Below are positions 1 to 9,137 of a stretch of DNA of 23,833 bases, in pieces. How positions within the stretch are numbered: position 1 is the first letter of the stretch; each line of letters begins with the position of its first letter. The notes beneath the pieces are model-generated. The model searched no databases and was not told where the DNA came from. It saw only the letters and a list, made by a program, of their open reading frames with translations. The stretch comes from Chromera velia (lineage: Eukaryota; Sar; Chromeraceae): the NCBI GenBank assembly GCA_018398765.1, contig JAHBMJ010000135.1, positions 36,586-60,418 on the forward strand, written 5' to 3'. A program made the translations under genes and the position numbers.

Positions 1-623
1 TGTACACACGGTACGTCCTAGGGTACGTCGCGAGGCAGTCCTGTACCCGCATGAACCAAACTGCACTAGCTTAACAAACCAGTCTGTGTGTGGCCTTCCC
101 TTTTCTCTTTAGTGTCCTTGTACGAAGTCACTGCCACTGGCTGCGCTCCATTGAAGCCTTTGAAGTGTCTTTGTGTATTTAGAATCAGCGTCTCTGATTG
201 ACCGCATGCTTCAACCGCCTAATTGCACTCACCTCTACACAGTCCAGCCGCGTATCAGCATGTACTTCCATTTTATGAGTCTTTCAGCTCGCCCTCCGCT
301 CATACGAAGTAACATCAGTGCAGATTCAATGCTTTAGACCGCCCTAATCATCCGTTCCATCTCTTTTGACCCACAGTGACAGTCCATCTGTCCCCAACAA
401 GCTTTAACACTATATATTTTTCCAACCCGACAACGCCTCTTTTTCTAGCAGCTCCACAAGACATCATCAGTGCTCTTCTCAAGGACTTATTGAGCCAATT
501 TTGTGTACAGACAGTCCATGTGTACTACATCGCCCTGCATGTTCAATATAAGACACTCCCACCTGCATGTATGCATATGTATGAGCTGATTCACTGACCT
601 TAATTCCGGGTTAATTATCGCGC
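1..623. other. Left flank, no gene recognised
   Basis: I see no credible coding region, RNA gene or long repeat here. The only open frame of note, a 73-codon stretch at 376-597, has no domain, no signal sequence and no recognisable composition. It may be intergenic or the distal part of a neighbouring gene that cannot be judged from this piece. Confidence 0.4.
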
Positions 624-703
624 GGCCAGCCCTCAATTTAGCTCGGTCGGCGGCCAGCCTTCATGGCCAGCCCTTAATTTAGCTTGGTCGGCGGCCAGCC
701 TTT
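624..703. repeat. 41-bp tandem duplication, two copies
   Basis: Two adjacent near-identical copies start at 624 and 665. Each opens with GGCCAGCCC, has AATTTAGC in the middle, and closes with TCGGCGGCCAGCCTT. They differ at only a few positions (C/T changes). The GGCCAGCC motif also brackets each copy internally, so the unit is itself a short repeat. No coding potential is seen. Confidence 0.75.
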
Positions 704-1201
704 GCGGCCCGTGCATGCATGGGGGCCCCCTTGGAGGGTTATGTTATGTTATGTAGGATCGGGGTACTGTGGGCATCTCCTCTACAGGAGTATCCCACCC
801 CTATATCATACATAATTTGTTTCCTTGTGTTACCCTAGTTCGCCCCCTGAGAGGGGATAGTCTTTGGGCAAAACTGCCGTCTGACTCAATAAATTACTCA
901 ATAATGTTTGAACTGGACAGATTCTTACTCAAACCGATGTGCCATTAATTAGCTCAACCGGTAGCATTGTCCTGCGGCAGAAAAAACCCAACTGGCTGCT
1001 CAAATCTTGACGTTGACTTGAGCCTCAAGGAGCCCCGTGCCAAGCGAGGAAAACCAGTGCATTTGTGACACTGATGAAAAACCTTCAAGACATATCACGC
1101 GGCCCTCTTACCCACCCCCTGGTTCCAAGCAGCACAGCATTTTTCGTCGTCGAATCGTCGATAGGCGTGGTGACGTTCTTCATTATTAAATTTAACAATT
1201 A
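704..1201. other. Non-coding spacer
   Basis: No gene recognised. It contains three TTATG units (about 739-753), a GGGGGCCCCC palindrome at 721-730 and an AT-rich stretch with AATAAA-like words near 887-905. It could hold degraded mobile-element sequence, but no terminal repeats or coding remnants were identified. Confidence 0.4.
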
Positions 1202-1230
1202 TATTCATTCATTCATTTATTCATTCATTA

Positions 1231-1340
1231 CCACCCTACAAGCGGGCCAGTCAGAGTCACTGTGGTCTAGTAAGAGCAGTTCTGTGGGAGTGGTCTAGTC
1301 AAAGTGGTCTGGGGAGAGCAATCTAGTCGAGTCCGGTGCC
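1231..1340. repeat. Interspersed cassette, copy 1
   Basis: A non-simple segment inside the tetranucleotide array, starting CCACCCTACAAGCGGGCCAG, continuing with AGTCACTGTGGTCTAGT, and ending GTCCGGTGCCATCC where the array restarts. It shares order and sequence with the segments at 2031 and 2283. It contains short internal repeats of GGTCTAGT or GGTCCAGT. No coding potential was recognised. Confidence 0.8.
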
Positions 1341-2030
1341 ATCCATCCATCCATCCATCCATTCATTCATTCATTCATTCATTCATTCATTCATTCATTC
1401 GTCCATTCAATGTCAGACATTCATTCATTCATTTGTCCATTCATTCATTCATTCATTCATTCATTCATTCACCCATCTACTCATTTATTCATTTACCCAT
1501 CCCCACTCATCTATTTATTCATCTATCCATTCATTCATTCATTCATTCGTCCATTTATCCATTCATTCATTCATCCATTCGTCCATTCATTCCTTCATTC
1601 ATTCACGTATTCAGTCACTCATTCATTCATCCATTCGTCCATTCATCCATCTATTCATTCATCCATTCATTCATTCATCCATCCATTCATTCGTCCATTC
1701 ATTCTTTCATTCATTCACACATTCAGTCACTCATTCATTCATCCATTCGTCCATTCATCCATTCATTCATCTATCCATTCATTCAGTCATTCATCCATTC
1801 TTTCATTCATCCATTCATTCATTCATTCATCCATTCATCCATTCACTCTTTCATTCATTCATTCATCCATTCATCCATTCATCCATACCTCCATCCATCC
1901 ATCCATCCATTCATTCATCCATTTATTCATTCATTGATTCATTAAAATTCATTCATTTATTCCTTCACTCATTCATTCATTCATTTATTCTTTCATTCAT
2001 TTATTCATTCATTCATTCATTCATTCATTA

Positions 2031-2120
2031 CCGCCCTACAAGCGGCCAGTCAGAGTCACTGTGGTCTATTGAGAGCGGTCAGGTGGTCCGGGGAGAGCGG
2101 TCCAGTCGGGTCCAGTGCCA
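2031..2120. repeat. Interspersed cassette, copy 2
   Basis: Second copy, beginning CCGCCCTACAAGCGGCCAGT and ending TCGGGTCCAGTGCCATTC. Relative to copies 1 and 3 it lacks an internal piece of about 20 bp around the second GGTCTAGTCAAAG, so it is a deletion derivative. Array sequence lies on both sides. Confidence 0.8.
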
Positions 2121-2282
2121 TTCATCCATTCACTCATTCATTCATTCACCCATTCACCCATTCACTCATTCATCCAATTAATGACGTCGATTCATTCACT
2201 CAGTCAATGACATTCATCCATTCATTCATTCATCGCATTTATCTTCATCTTCTCTAACGAAACAAGAAGGTCGATTCAGTCA

Positions 2283-2399
2283 GGGCGGTCTCTACAAAGT
2301 GGGCCAGTCAGAGTCACTGTGGTCCAGTAAAAGCGGTCTTGTGTGAGCGGTCTAGTCAAAGAGGTCCAGGGAGAGCGGTCCAGTCGGGTCCAGTGCCAT
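2283..2399. repeat. Interspersed cassette, copy 3
   Basis: Third copy, with TACAAAGTGGGCCAGTCAGA near the start and GTCGGGTCCAGTGCCATC at the end. It is preceded not by a pure array but by about 40 bp of other sequence (2241-2282). It retains the internal GGTCTAGTCAAAG piece missing in copy 2. Confidence 0.8.
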
Positions 2400-3216
2400 C
2401 ATCCATCCATCCATCCATCCATTCCTTCCTTCCTTCCTGCCTTCCTTCCTTTCTTCCTTCCTTCATTCATTTATTCATTCATTTATTCATTCATTCATTC
2501 ATTCATTCATTCATTCATTCGTCCATTCATTTGGCAATGTTCATCCATTCATCCATCCATTCATCCATTCATCCATTTATCCATCCATTCATTCATTTAT
2601 TCATTCATTCATTCATCCATTCATCCATTCATCCATCTATCTATTCATTCATTCATTCATCCATCCATTCACTCATTCATTCATTCATTTATTCATTCAT
2701 TCATTCATCCCTTCTCCCTTCCATTCATTCATTCGTTCATCCACCTATTCATTCATTCATTCTGTCATTCATGCATTCATTCATCCATTTATCCATTCAT
2801 TCATGCATCCATCCATTCATTCATTCAATGACATTCATCCATTCATCCGTCATCCATGCATCCATCCATTCATTCATCCATCCATCCATTCGTCCATTCA
2901 TCCATTCGTCTATCCATCCATTCATCCATTCATTCACTAGTTCATTCATTCGTCCATTCAATGACATCCATTCATCTATTTATCCATTCATTCATTCATC
3001 CGTTCATCCATTCACCCTTCCACCCATTCATCCATTCATCCATCCATTCATTCATTCATCCATTCATCCATCCATTCATCCATTTATTCATTCATTCATT
3101 CATTCATTCATTCATCCATTCACCCTTCCATTCATCCATCCATTCATCCATCCATCCATTCATTCATTCATTCATTCATCCATTCATTCATCCATCCATT
3201 TATCCATTCATCCAAT

Positions 3217-3745
3217 GCAAACGGTCTGGAGTGGGACAGTCTCTTCTCACCTCTCTTCTTCCGACTTCGAAGGGGCTGTGATGGAATGGCCGGCGGGCTG
3301 TGTTCATGGTGGATGCGGCGTTGAGGAGAGGCCGGATTGGTAAGTGAATGGAAGTATAGAGGCAAGCTGCATCTGTGGGCGGTGGCAGCATGTGATGGCT
3401 GCAGTTTGTGGAAGCTGGAGGCGGTCGGTGGTCCGGTGTGAAGAGAAGAGCTGCGTGGTGTTGTGAGTCTTATGAGCAAGCCTCGAGTGCGTCTTGATTC
3501 GTGCGTACCTTCGGAGGAGGGGAACGGGCCGTCGACTTGCTTGTTCGAAGGGGGCGTGCATGCATGCATGGAATTGTGGCACATGCTTTGCGATATAGTG
3601 GGCGCAGTGGTGGACGGCTGGGTGCTGCAGTGCCGAAGGCGGTGGGTAGTAAAGCCTCTTGTGGCCTCTGTCGTTCTTTTTGTGTGTGAGGCCCTCCAAT
3701 CTGCTGTTCTGCTCGCTCTTACCCTAGGCTCTTGCTACTCTTACA
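3217..3745. other. Unique spacer between tetranucleotide arrays
   Basis: Complex sequence with no supported gene. Overlapping open frames exist on both strands (for example minus-strand 3304-3699) but they have no recognisable domains. The right end (3641-3718) is one copy of a dispersed 78-bp repeat, and the minus-strand frame runs through it, so that open frame is probably repeat-derived. Confidence 0.4.
3641..3718. repeat. 78-bp dispersed direct repeat, copy 1
   Basis: Starts GGTGGGTAGTAAAG and ends CTGCTGTTCTGCTCGCTC. Aligned without gaps to 4142-4219 it matches at roughly 80 percent of positions. On the minus strand both copies stay open in the same register and encode a shared Leu-Tyr-Tyr-Pro-Pro-Pro-Ser string, hinting at a decayed coding repeat. 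Confidence 0.75.
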
Positions 3746-3936
3746 TCGATTCATCCACGCATTCATTCATCCACTCATCCGTCCCTTCATCCACTCATCC
3801 ATGCACGCAACCATTTAATGACATCCACTCATCCATTCATCCACGCATCCATTCTTCGGATCATCCATTCATCCATCCATTCATCCACGCATCGATTTAT
3901 CCATCCATTTCTACGTATTCATCGAGCCACATGCAT
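3746..3936. repeat. Second ATTC/ATCC-type array
   Basis: About 190 bp of degenerate ATTC, ATCC, ACTC and ACGC units, clearly related to the array ending at 3216. It includes the recurring AATGACATCCA word also found several times in the larger array. It may be the far end of the same array split by the 0.5-kb unique segment. Confidence 0.85.
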
Positions 3937-4422
3937 GTATGACTAGCCTGCATGATGCACCAGCTGCTCCGGTTCTGAATTCCTCATGGCTTCAGCGTCC
4001 CTCACCAGTCTGCATAACCTGCTTTGCCATGCAGTCGCCCCTTATAGTCTAGTGAGTATCCACCAGGTGAAGCGGTCCTCGACTGCACTCGACTCTGTAT
4101 GTGTCCCGATGGGGGATGTTGGGTCCATCGTGTTGCTTGGGGGTGGGTAGTAAAGGCCTTCGTAACCTCTTTCATTCCCTTTTTGTCTAAGGCCCTCCGT
4201 TCTGCTGTTCTGCTCGCTCATCCTTGTTTGCGTCTGCCAGGGTGAGTACCTGTATCGCTCTATGGTCCCTTTTTTCAAACAACAGTTCTCGTCTCGTTGC
4301 AAATCCGGTACTCCGTCAATTCTGCATCAATTTCAACTGGGAGAACATCGTTAAGTTTCTTTTTCGGGGTTCTGAGGTGCCAGCGTAGCATCACAAGCGA
4401 TTGAACGGACCAGCCTCAGAAG
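3937..4422. other. Spacer, no gene recognised
   Basis: No supported coding region. The only structure I see is the second copy of the 78-bp direct repeat (4142-4219). A minus-strand open frame of 86 codons at 4042-4302 runs through that repeat and has no recognisable domain. Confidence 0.4.
4142..4219. repeat. 78-bp dispersed direct repeat, copy 2
   Basis: Same start (GGTGGGTAGTAAAG) and same end (CTGCTGTTCTGCTCGCTC) as the copy at 3641-3718, with differences concentrated in the middle. The copies are 501 bp apart. Sequence to the left of each copy is only weakly alike. Confidence 0.75.
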
Positions 4423-4615
4423 GGTGGAGGGAAAAAGCCTCCATGGGGGGACCTCCCCTTTGAGGGCGGAGGGGAAAAGCCTCCATGAAGGTGACCCCCC
4501 CCCTCCCGGGGGGGGGGCTGCATGGAGGGTGGAGGGAGGCGTCTGAAGGGGCCGGGGGGTAACCCCCCCTCCCAAATAAGGGGCCCCCCGTGCGGACCTC
4601 CGCGCGGGGTGATTT
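4423..4615. other. GC-rich island with stacked inverted repeats
   Basis: Runs of G and C form several self-complementary stretches: a C-run facing a G-run around 4493-4518, a G5/C7 pair around 4555-4567, and an 11-bp stem with one mismatch around 4577-4602 (CCCCGTGCGGA facing TCCGCGCGGGG). It also has two direct copies of an AAAAGCCTCCATG-containing segment (near 4430 and 4472). It lies about 300 bp upstream of the gene start. Function unknown; a miniature mobile element or promoter-linked structure are options. Confidence 0.5.
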
Positions 4616-4894
4616 CCCAGCCTATCCCGCGGCCAACGTTTCCCATTCATGTCCGTGTACGCATCAGATTGTATTCATGTCTGTATGACGGACTCTGATG
4701 CAAGGCAGGGTAAGACTTGGAACGATGTCGTGTAAGGCGATCAAAGCTGCCTTTGACACGTTGCTCGTCAAGATCGACCTTCCCGATTTTTTGCTTTTGA
4801 ATTTGACCCTCTCTGTTGTGTTGACCGAACGGGTGATTTTTGGGGTCCCAAGACCCCGTGAACTTTCTGCTTCTCTCCCTTGTCCATTTTGAAC
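4616..4894 (+). other. Presumed 5' flank / 5' UTR of the large gene
   Basis: Sequence immediately upstream of the start ATG. I see no TATA box or other core promoter signal that can be named. The transcription start cannot be placed. A TTG at 4880 is in frame, but the ATG at 4895 gives a canonical signal peptide and is preferred. Confidence 0.35.
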
Positions 4895-5048
4895 ATGCGA
4901 CGAGTACCACAAATTATTCTGCTGTCGTCTTTGTTGTGTTTGGTCCTTCCCCTTATTGTTTCATCTGCAAGCAAGAGGGGGGCCAACCCAACGACAGGCA
5001 GACAGAAACTCGTCCATCCTCACAGAGCCGTCTCTCCGAAGCCCCCCC
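4895..5048 (+). CDS. Exon 1: signal peptide and basic linker
   Basis: The ATG at 4895 opens a basic N-terminus (MRRVPQ), then a hydrophobic core of Ile, Leu and Val (about residues 7-23) and an SSA-S cleavage-like site near residue 25, so the product enters the secretory pathway. The rest is a basic, proline-rich linker. The end is uncertain: GTAATG at 5049 gives the phase 1 needed by exon 2, while the better-looking GTAAGC at 5066 gives phase 0 and would need a weaker acceptor at 5219. Confidence 0.7.
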
Positions 5049-7031
5049 GTAATGCCTACCATCTGGTAAGCAGAGGAGAGAGAAATCCCCGATTCGAGGG
5101 GTGCCCTGCAGAGCCTGAAGCTGTTCATAGCTTCCAGTAAGACCAGCAGGGGAGCGCAGAGCAGAAGAAATTATCCGCGACAAGTCGCACTCCCCCTGCA
5201 GGCACCTCAGTATCCGAGGGCGACTGTGCCGTCTCCGAAATTGCACTGACATCCTTCGCAGATGGCAACCCTGCGGTCACATGCTATCCTGCCTCCTCGA
5301 GGTCCTGTGCTGGATGTGCAAAGTACGATGCTGCCAACTCAAAGTGCGAAGAATGCAAACCTGGTCAGCCACTGTGGTTGCAGTGATAGCCTGTCGCAGA
5401 ATGAAGATGCATGTGTATCCAGTTGCTTTTCAATACGTCCGAAATACCTGCACGAGTTTGTTTTTTTTTCTCTTTCACCTGCCACTCTGCCTGTCTGCCT
5501 TGCTGCTTCCCTGCCTGCCTGTCTCTGTTTGTGGCCGAGTGCCGGATTTGTTTGTTTGTTTGTTTGTGAATCGGTTTCATTCATTATCGCTGCCCGACTC
5601 TCAGACAGATACTGCCACCCGTCTCTGCCCCCGTCATTACCACCTACTCCTGAGCACCGTTCTCTTTTTCTTTTGCATTTCTGCCCCTTCGCCGCCGATT
5701 GATTCTCTGTCTTCTCTCCCTTTCTCCAACTAGGTCATGGCACAGTCTGTTGACTTCGACTTGTCAGACATCCAAACTGACGGATAAATGGCCTCGATCT
5801 TTCTTTCTTGCTTGCTTGTTTTTTTTTTTCGTTCTCCTTGCCTACACCTTCCTGCCCGACCTCGTTCTATGTCATCACACAAGGAGCAGACAGGACTCTG
5901 CAGTGCGTAATTCTTTCGCTGTTCCTTTCTTCCTCTCTTTTTTTTCGTCTATTGTTGCCCTAGCTCCCTTCTTTCTTTTGTCCAGGTTGGGTTTTTCAGT
6001 GCGCCCCCGGACAGACTGGGTGCTCGGAGGCCGTCTGCGTTGCCTGCGAGGACCTTCCCTTCGTGCAATCCGACCAGAAGACATGTGCAGACGTGTGCCC
6101 TGTGGCCCCGAAGGCTTTTTCCCAAGAGGAAATTGAAGGCTTCGCTTCAAAGGGAACCAGGGGGCTCACAGCCCTCGACGCTTGCTGTGCGTGTGGGGGC
6201 GGACTGAAGTCACCCACACCCTTTGCTTATGACGGTAGGTGTGGGGAGGGGGTTTCTTTGAGGTCAACGCACCCACCATGCATTCATCTTTCCTTTTCGA
6301 ACGGGAACCCTCCTCAGCGCTTCCTGTTTTCCCAGCACCGCTCTTCTCTTCTTCTGTTGGCGCCTACTGCAAAGGCGTGTCTCCATGAATGGCCAGCCAA
6401 TCTTCATCCTGCCCGCTTGCCATCCTACCAAACCTCCGCCCCCCCTCCGTGTGTGTGTATGTGTATGTATGCGTGTGGCTGCATGCGTGGGTACGCCCGT
6501 ATTCATATTCATATTCATACAGACAATGTGGATGTGGTGATCGGACAAGAAGTGATCCTCCACCCGACCCCCCGCACGGGCACTCACTACGCTGTCGGGA
6601 AGGGCTGCCAGCTTCACGAGATCGGATTGGCCATAGACTCCACCACAGGTGGGTGGGCTGGGTGTGCGTGCACGCGCGCGCGCGCGCGTGTGTATGTGTG
6701 TGGTCATTCGCTGTGCTATTCGCTTTGACGTTTGCCCCCCGCCCTTGTTCTTCGCTTATTCAGTCTTCTCTTCATTTTCCTCATCCTTTCTTCGGAAGGG
6801 AGGATTCGCACAGCAGTGTGCGCATCTCAATGACATGTGCCTACCTTCAAATCTGCCCCCTGCTGCCAACTCTGTCATCTCTCCGAATCGGTACTCGCAA
6901 CAGAAGTGTGCATGTGTGTGTCTGCGTGCGTGTGTTTTTGTGTCCATACATGTGTGTGTGTGTATGTGTGTGTGTGTGTTTGTTTATGTGCATGTGCGTG
7001 TGTCTGTATGCGTTTGTTTTTATGTGCATAC

Positions 7032-7062
<31 letters not shown>

Positions 7063-7813
7063 TGTGTGTATCCGTGCGTGTGTGTGTGTGTGTGTGTGTG
7101 TGTTTGTTTTTATGTGCATACTTGTGTGTGCGTGTGTGCGTCTGTCTGTCTGTGTGCTCGTTTGTGTGTATGTGTGCATCTGTGTGTGTGTGTTTGTGTG
7201 TGCGTCCCTGCTTGCAGGAGTCATCTCAGGCACCCCTGACAGAGAAGAGGGCACAACAGTGTCGTGCGTTGTCACTGCGGTGGAGAGTCGTTCTGAAGGT
7301 TTGTCTTTTTGTCTGTCAATCTGTCTGTGTGCATTTTAGGTTTGGTGTAATGATGGTCTTTAATCGCTTGGAAGCCTACAGGATCATTGCCAATTGAACA
7401 GTTGGACTTGTGCGCACGCCAAACATGTTTTTTCTCCCTTCGGCCTGTTTTTGTATTTTAGACCGACACAGGTAGTGCTCGAAAACCGTTTCTCCACCAT
7501 TGCTTTGCGTGTCCTCTCTCTACTTAATTTCTGTCTGGACCGACTCTGCCTGCAGGGCTCTACTACAACACAACGGTCCACATCCGGGCTCTCCCTGCGA
7601 CCTTCGGGCACAAAACCCTGGTGCTCAAGCGTCAGTCGGTAGATGACACAGGAATCATATCGGAATTCTCTCTGCAGTCGCAAAGTGACCTTCCATATGC
7701 GTGTCTGGATTACAGTCGAAACAGCTGGAGCACGCATGAAGGCGTCAATTGTGGAGGCAGGGGTTATTTCACCGACCGTCAGAATTCCCTTTTTTGCTTT
7801 CATAATCGATTTG

Positions 7814-7858
<45 letters not shown>

Positions 7859-8468
7859 TCTCTCCCTCCCTCCCTCCCTCTCCCTCTCCCTCTCCCCCCC
7901 CCCCTGTGTGTGTGTGTGTGTGTGTGCTCTCTGCATCCGTGTGAGAGCGTGCAGCGGGAGTGAAGCTGCCCTTGCTCGTGTCTCCCGGGTGGTCTGCCGA
8001 GAGGAGCAAGTTGACAATGCAATGCACGCCCTCGGTATCGTGGTTCAACGAGAACATGCTGACTGCGTATGGGAAACTGGAGGTGAAACCTTGGTTGAGC
8101 CGAATTGGGGGTGGCCTCTCAGAGGAGGGCCCTGGAGGCGGTACCCTGCAACAGATGGAAGGTTTGAACGGGATGACCAACGATATCCCCCTGACTGAAG
8201 TGCAAGCGACCAAATGCAGGTACATGCTTGGGCATGCGTCTTTTTGTCTCCGTTTATGTCTCAGGGTCACGTCGTCGTATGACTGTCTGACTGCAGCTGA
8301 TTGTCAACCAATCTGGTTGTGTGCTTCGGTTGAGTGTTTGCCTCCGCAACCGCAATTTTTCACCTGCCCATCCTTTTCAATGCGTAGGCAGGTGTGCGAC
8401 CCTATCAGTTATCCGGAAATGAGAACGGCCCCCTTTCATGTATATGTTCGGGCGTGCAGAGAGTGTCA

Positions 8469-8521
<53 letters not shown>

Positions 8522-9057
8522 CATGCAGAGTGGGCACTCACTTGAAAACAAGTGACTCCGAGCCTTCCGAGAAGACCTCTTTCTTCGACGTCGTCGTCAT
8601 TCGGACCTACCCCTGGCACGACATCGCATTCCCTTTTGGGGAGACCCTCAGACTCACACCCGGACTCCCTGTAAGGAGAGGCGCTCCCATCCGACCCTTC
8701 GACCCGAAAGTCAGTCGGTCGGTGGGTGGGTCGGTCAGCTGTCAGACGTGTTTGCGTGCGTCAGCTGGAGGACGGTACGAAGAGGACGGGCCAGGAGATG
8801 GAGTGGCGGCGGAGAGAGGGGGAAAGAGGGTGACGTTGTTGAGAGAAGTTCTGTCGAGTTGCGGGGAGGAAAGAAGAGGAGAGAGGCCAACCGAAATTCA
8901 CTGATCGACACACTCACAACTGCTCTTTCTCTGACGCACTGACCGACCCGCCCGCTCTGCCATTTCAGAGACGACAGAATGGGAGGGTCTTTCTTTTCTT
9001 TCTTTCTTTCTTTCTTTCCTTTCTTCCTGCTTTCTTTCTTTCTTTCTTTCTTTCTTT

Positions 9058-9089
<32 letters not shown>

Positions 9090-9093
9090 TCCT

Positions 9094-9137
<44 letters not shown>

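Larger units (their letters stand above)
1202..3216. repeat. Long degenerate ATTC/ATCC tetranucleotide array
   Basis: Roughly 2 kb of four-base units, mostly ATTC with ATCC, ATTT and ACTC variants, interrupted by three non-simple cassettes (listed separately). A period-4 repeat without stop codons reads as Ile-His-Ser-Phe in every forward frame, which explains the several long overlapping open frames here; they are not genes. The variation between units suggests an old, mutated array. ATTC-type DNA resumes at 3746-3936. Confidence 0.95.

Noticed and set aside
1304-3343. Very long overlapping + strand open frames rich in Ile, His, Ser, Phe and Pro
   Set aside because: A stop-free tetranucleotide repeat is open in all forward frames; the peptides only mirror the ATTC/ATCC units and no splice or start context supports them.
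4351-4650. Minus-strand Gly/Pro-rich open frame
   Set aside because: Arises from the GC-rich hairpin island; composition follows the G and C runs, with no domain.
4880-4894. Upstream in-frame TTG as an alternative start
   Set aside because: Non-ATG starts are rare in nuclear genes, and the ATG at 4895 directly precedes a standard signal peptide.
6847-7275. Minus-strand His/Thr-rich open frame and + strand Cys/Val-rich frames
   Set aside because: They are translations of the GT/CA tract in intron 4.
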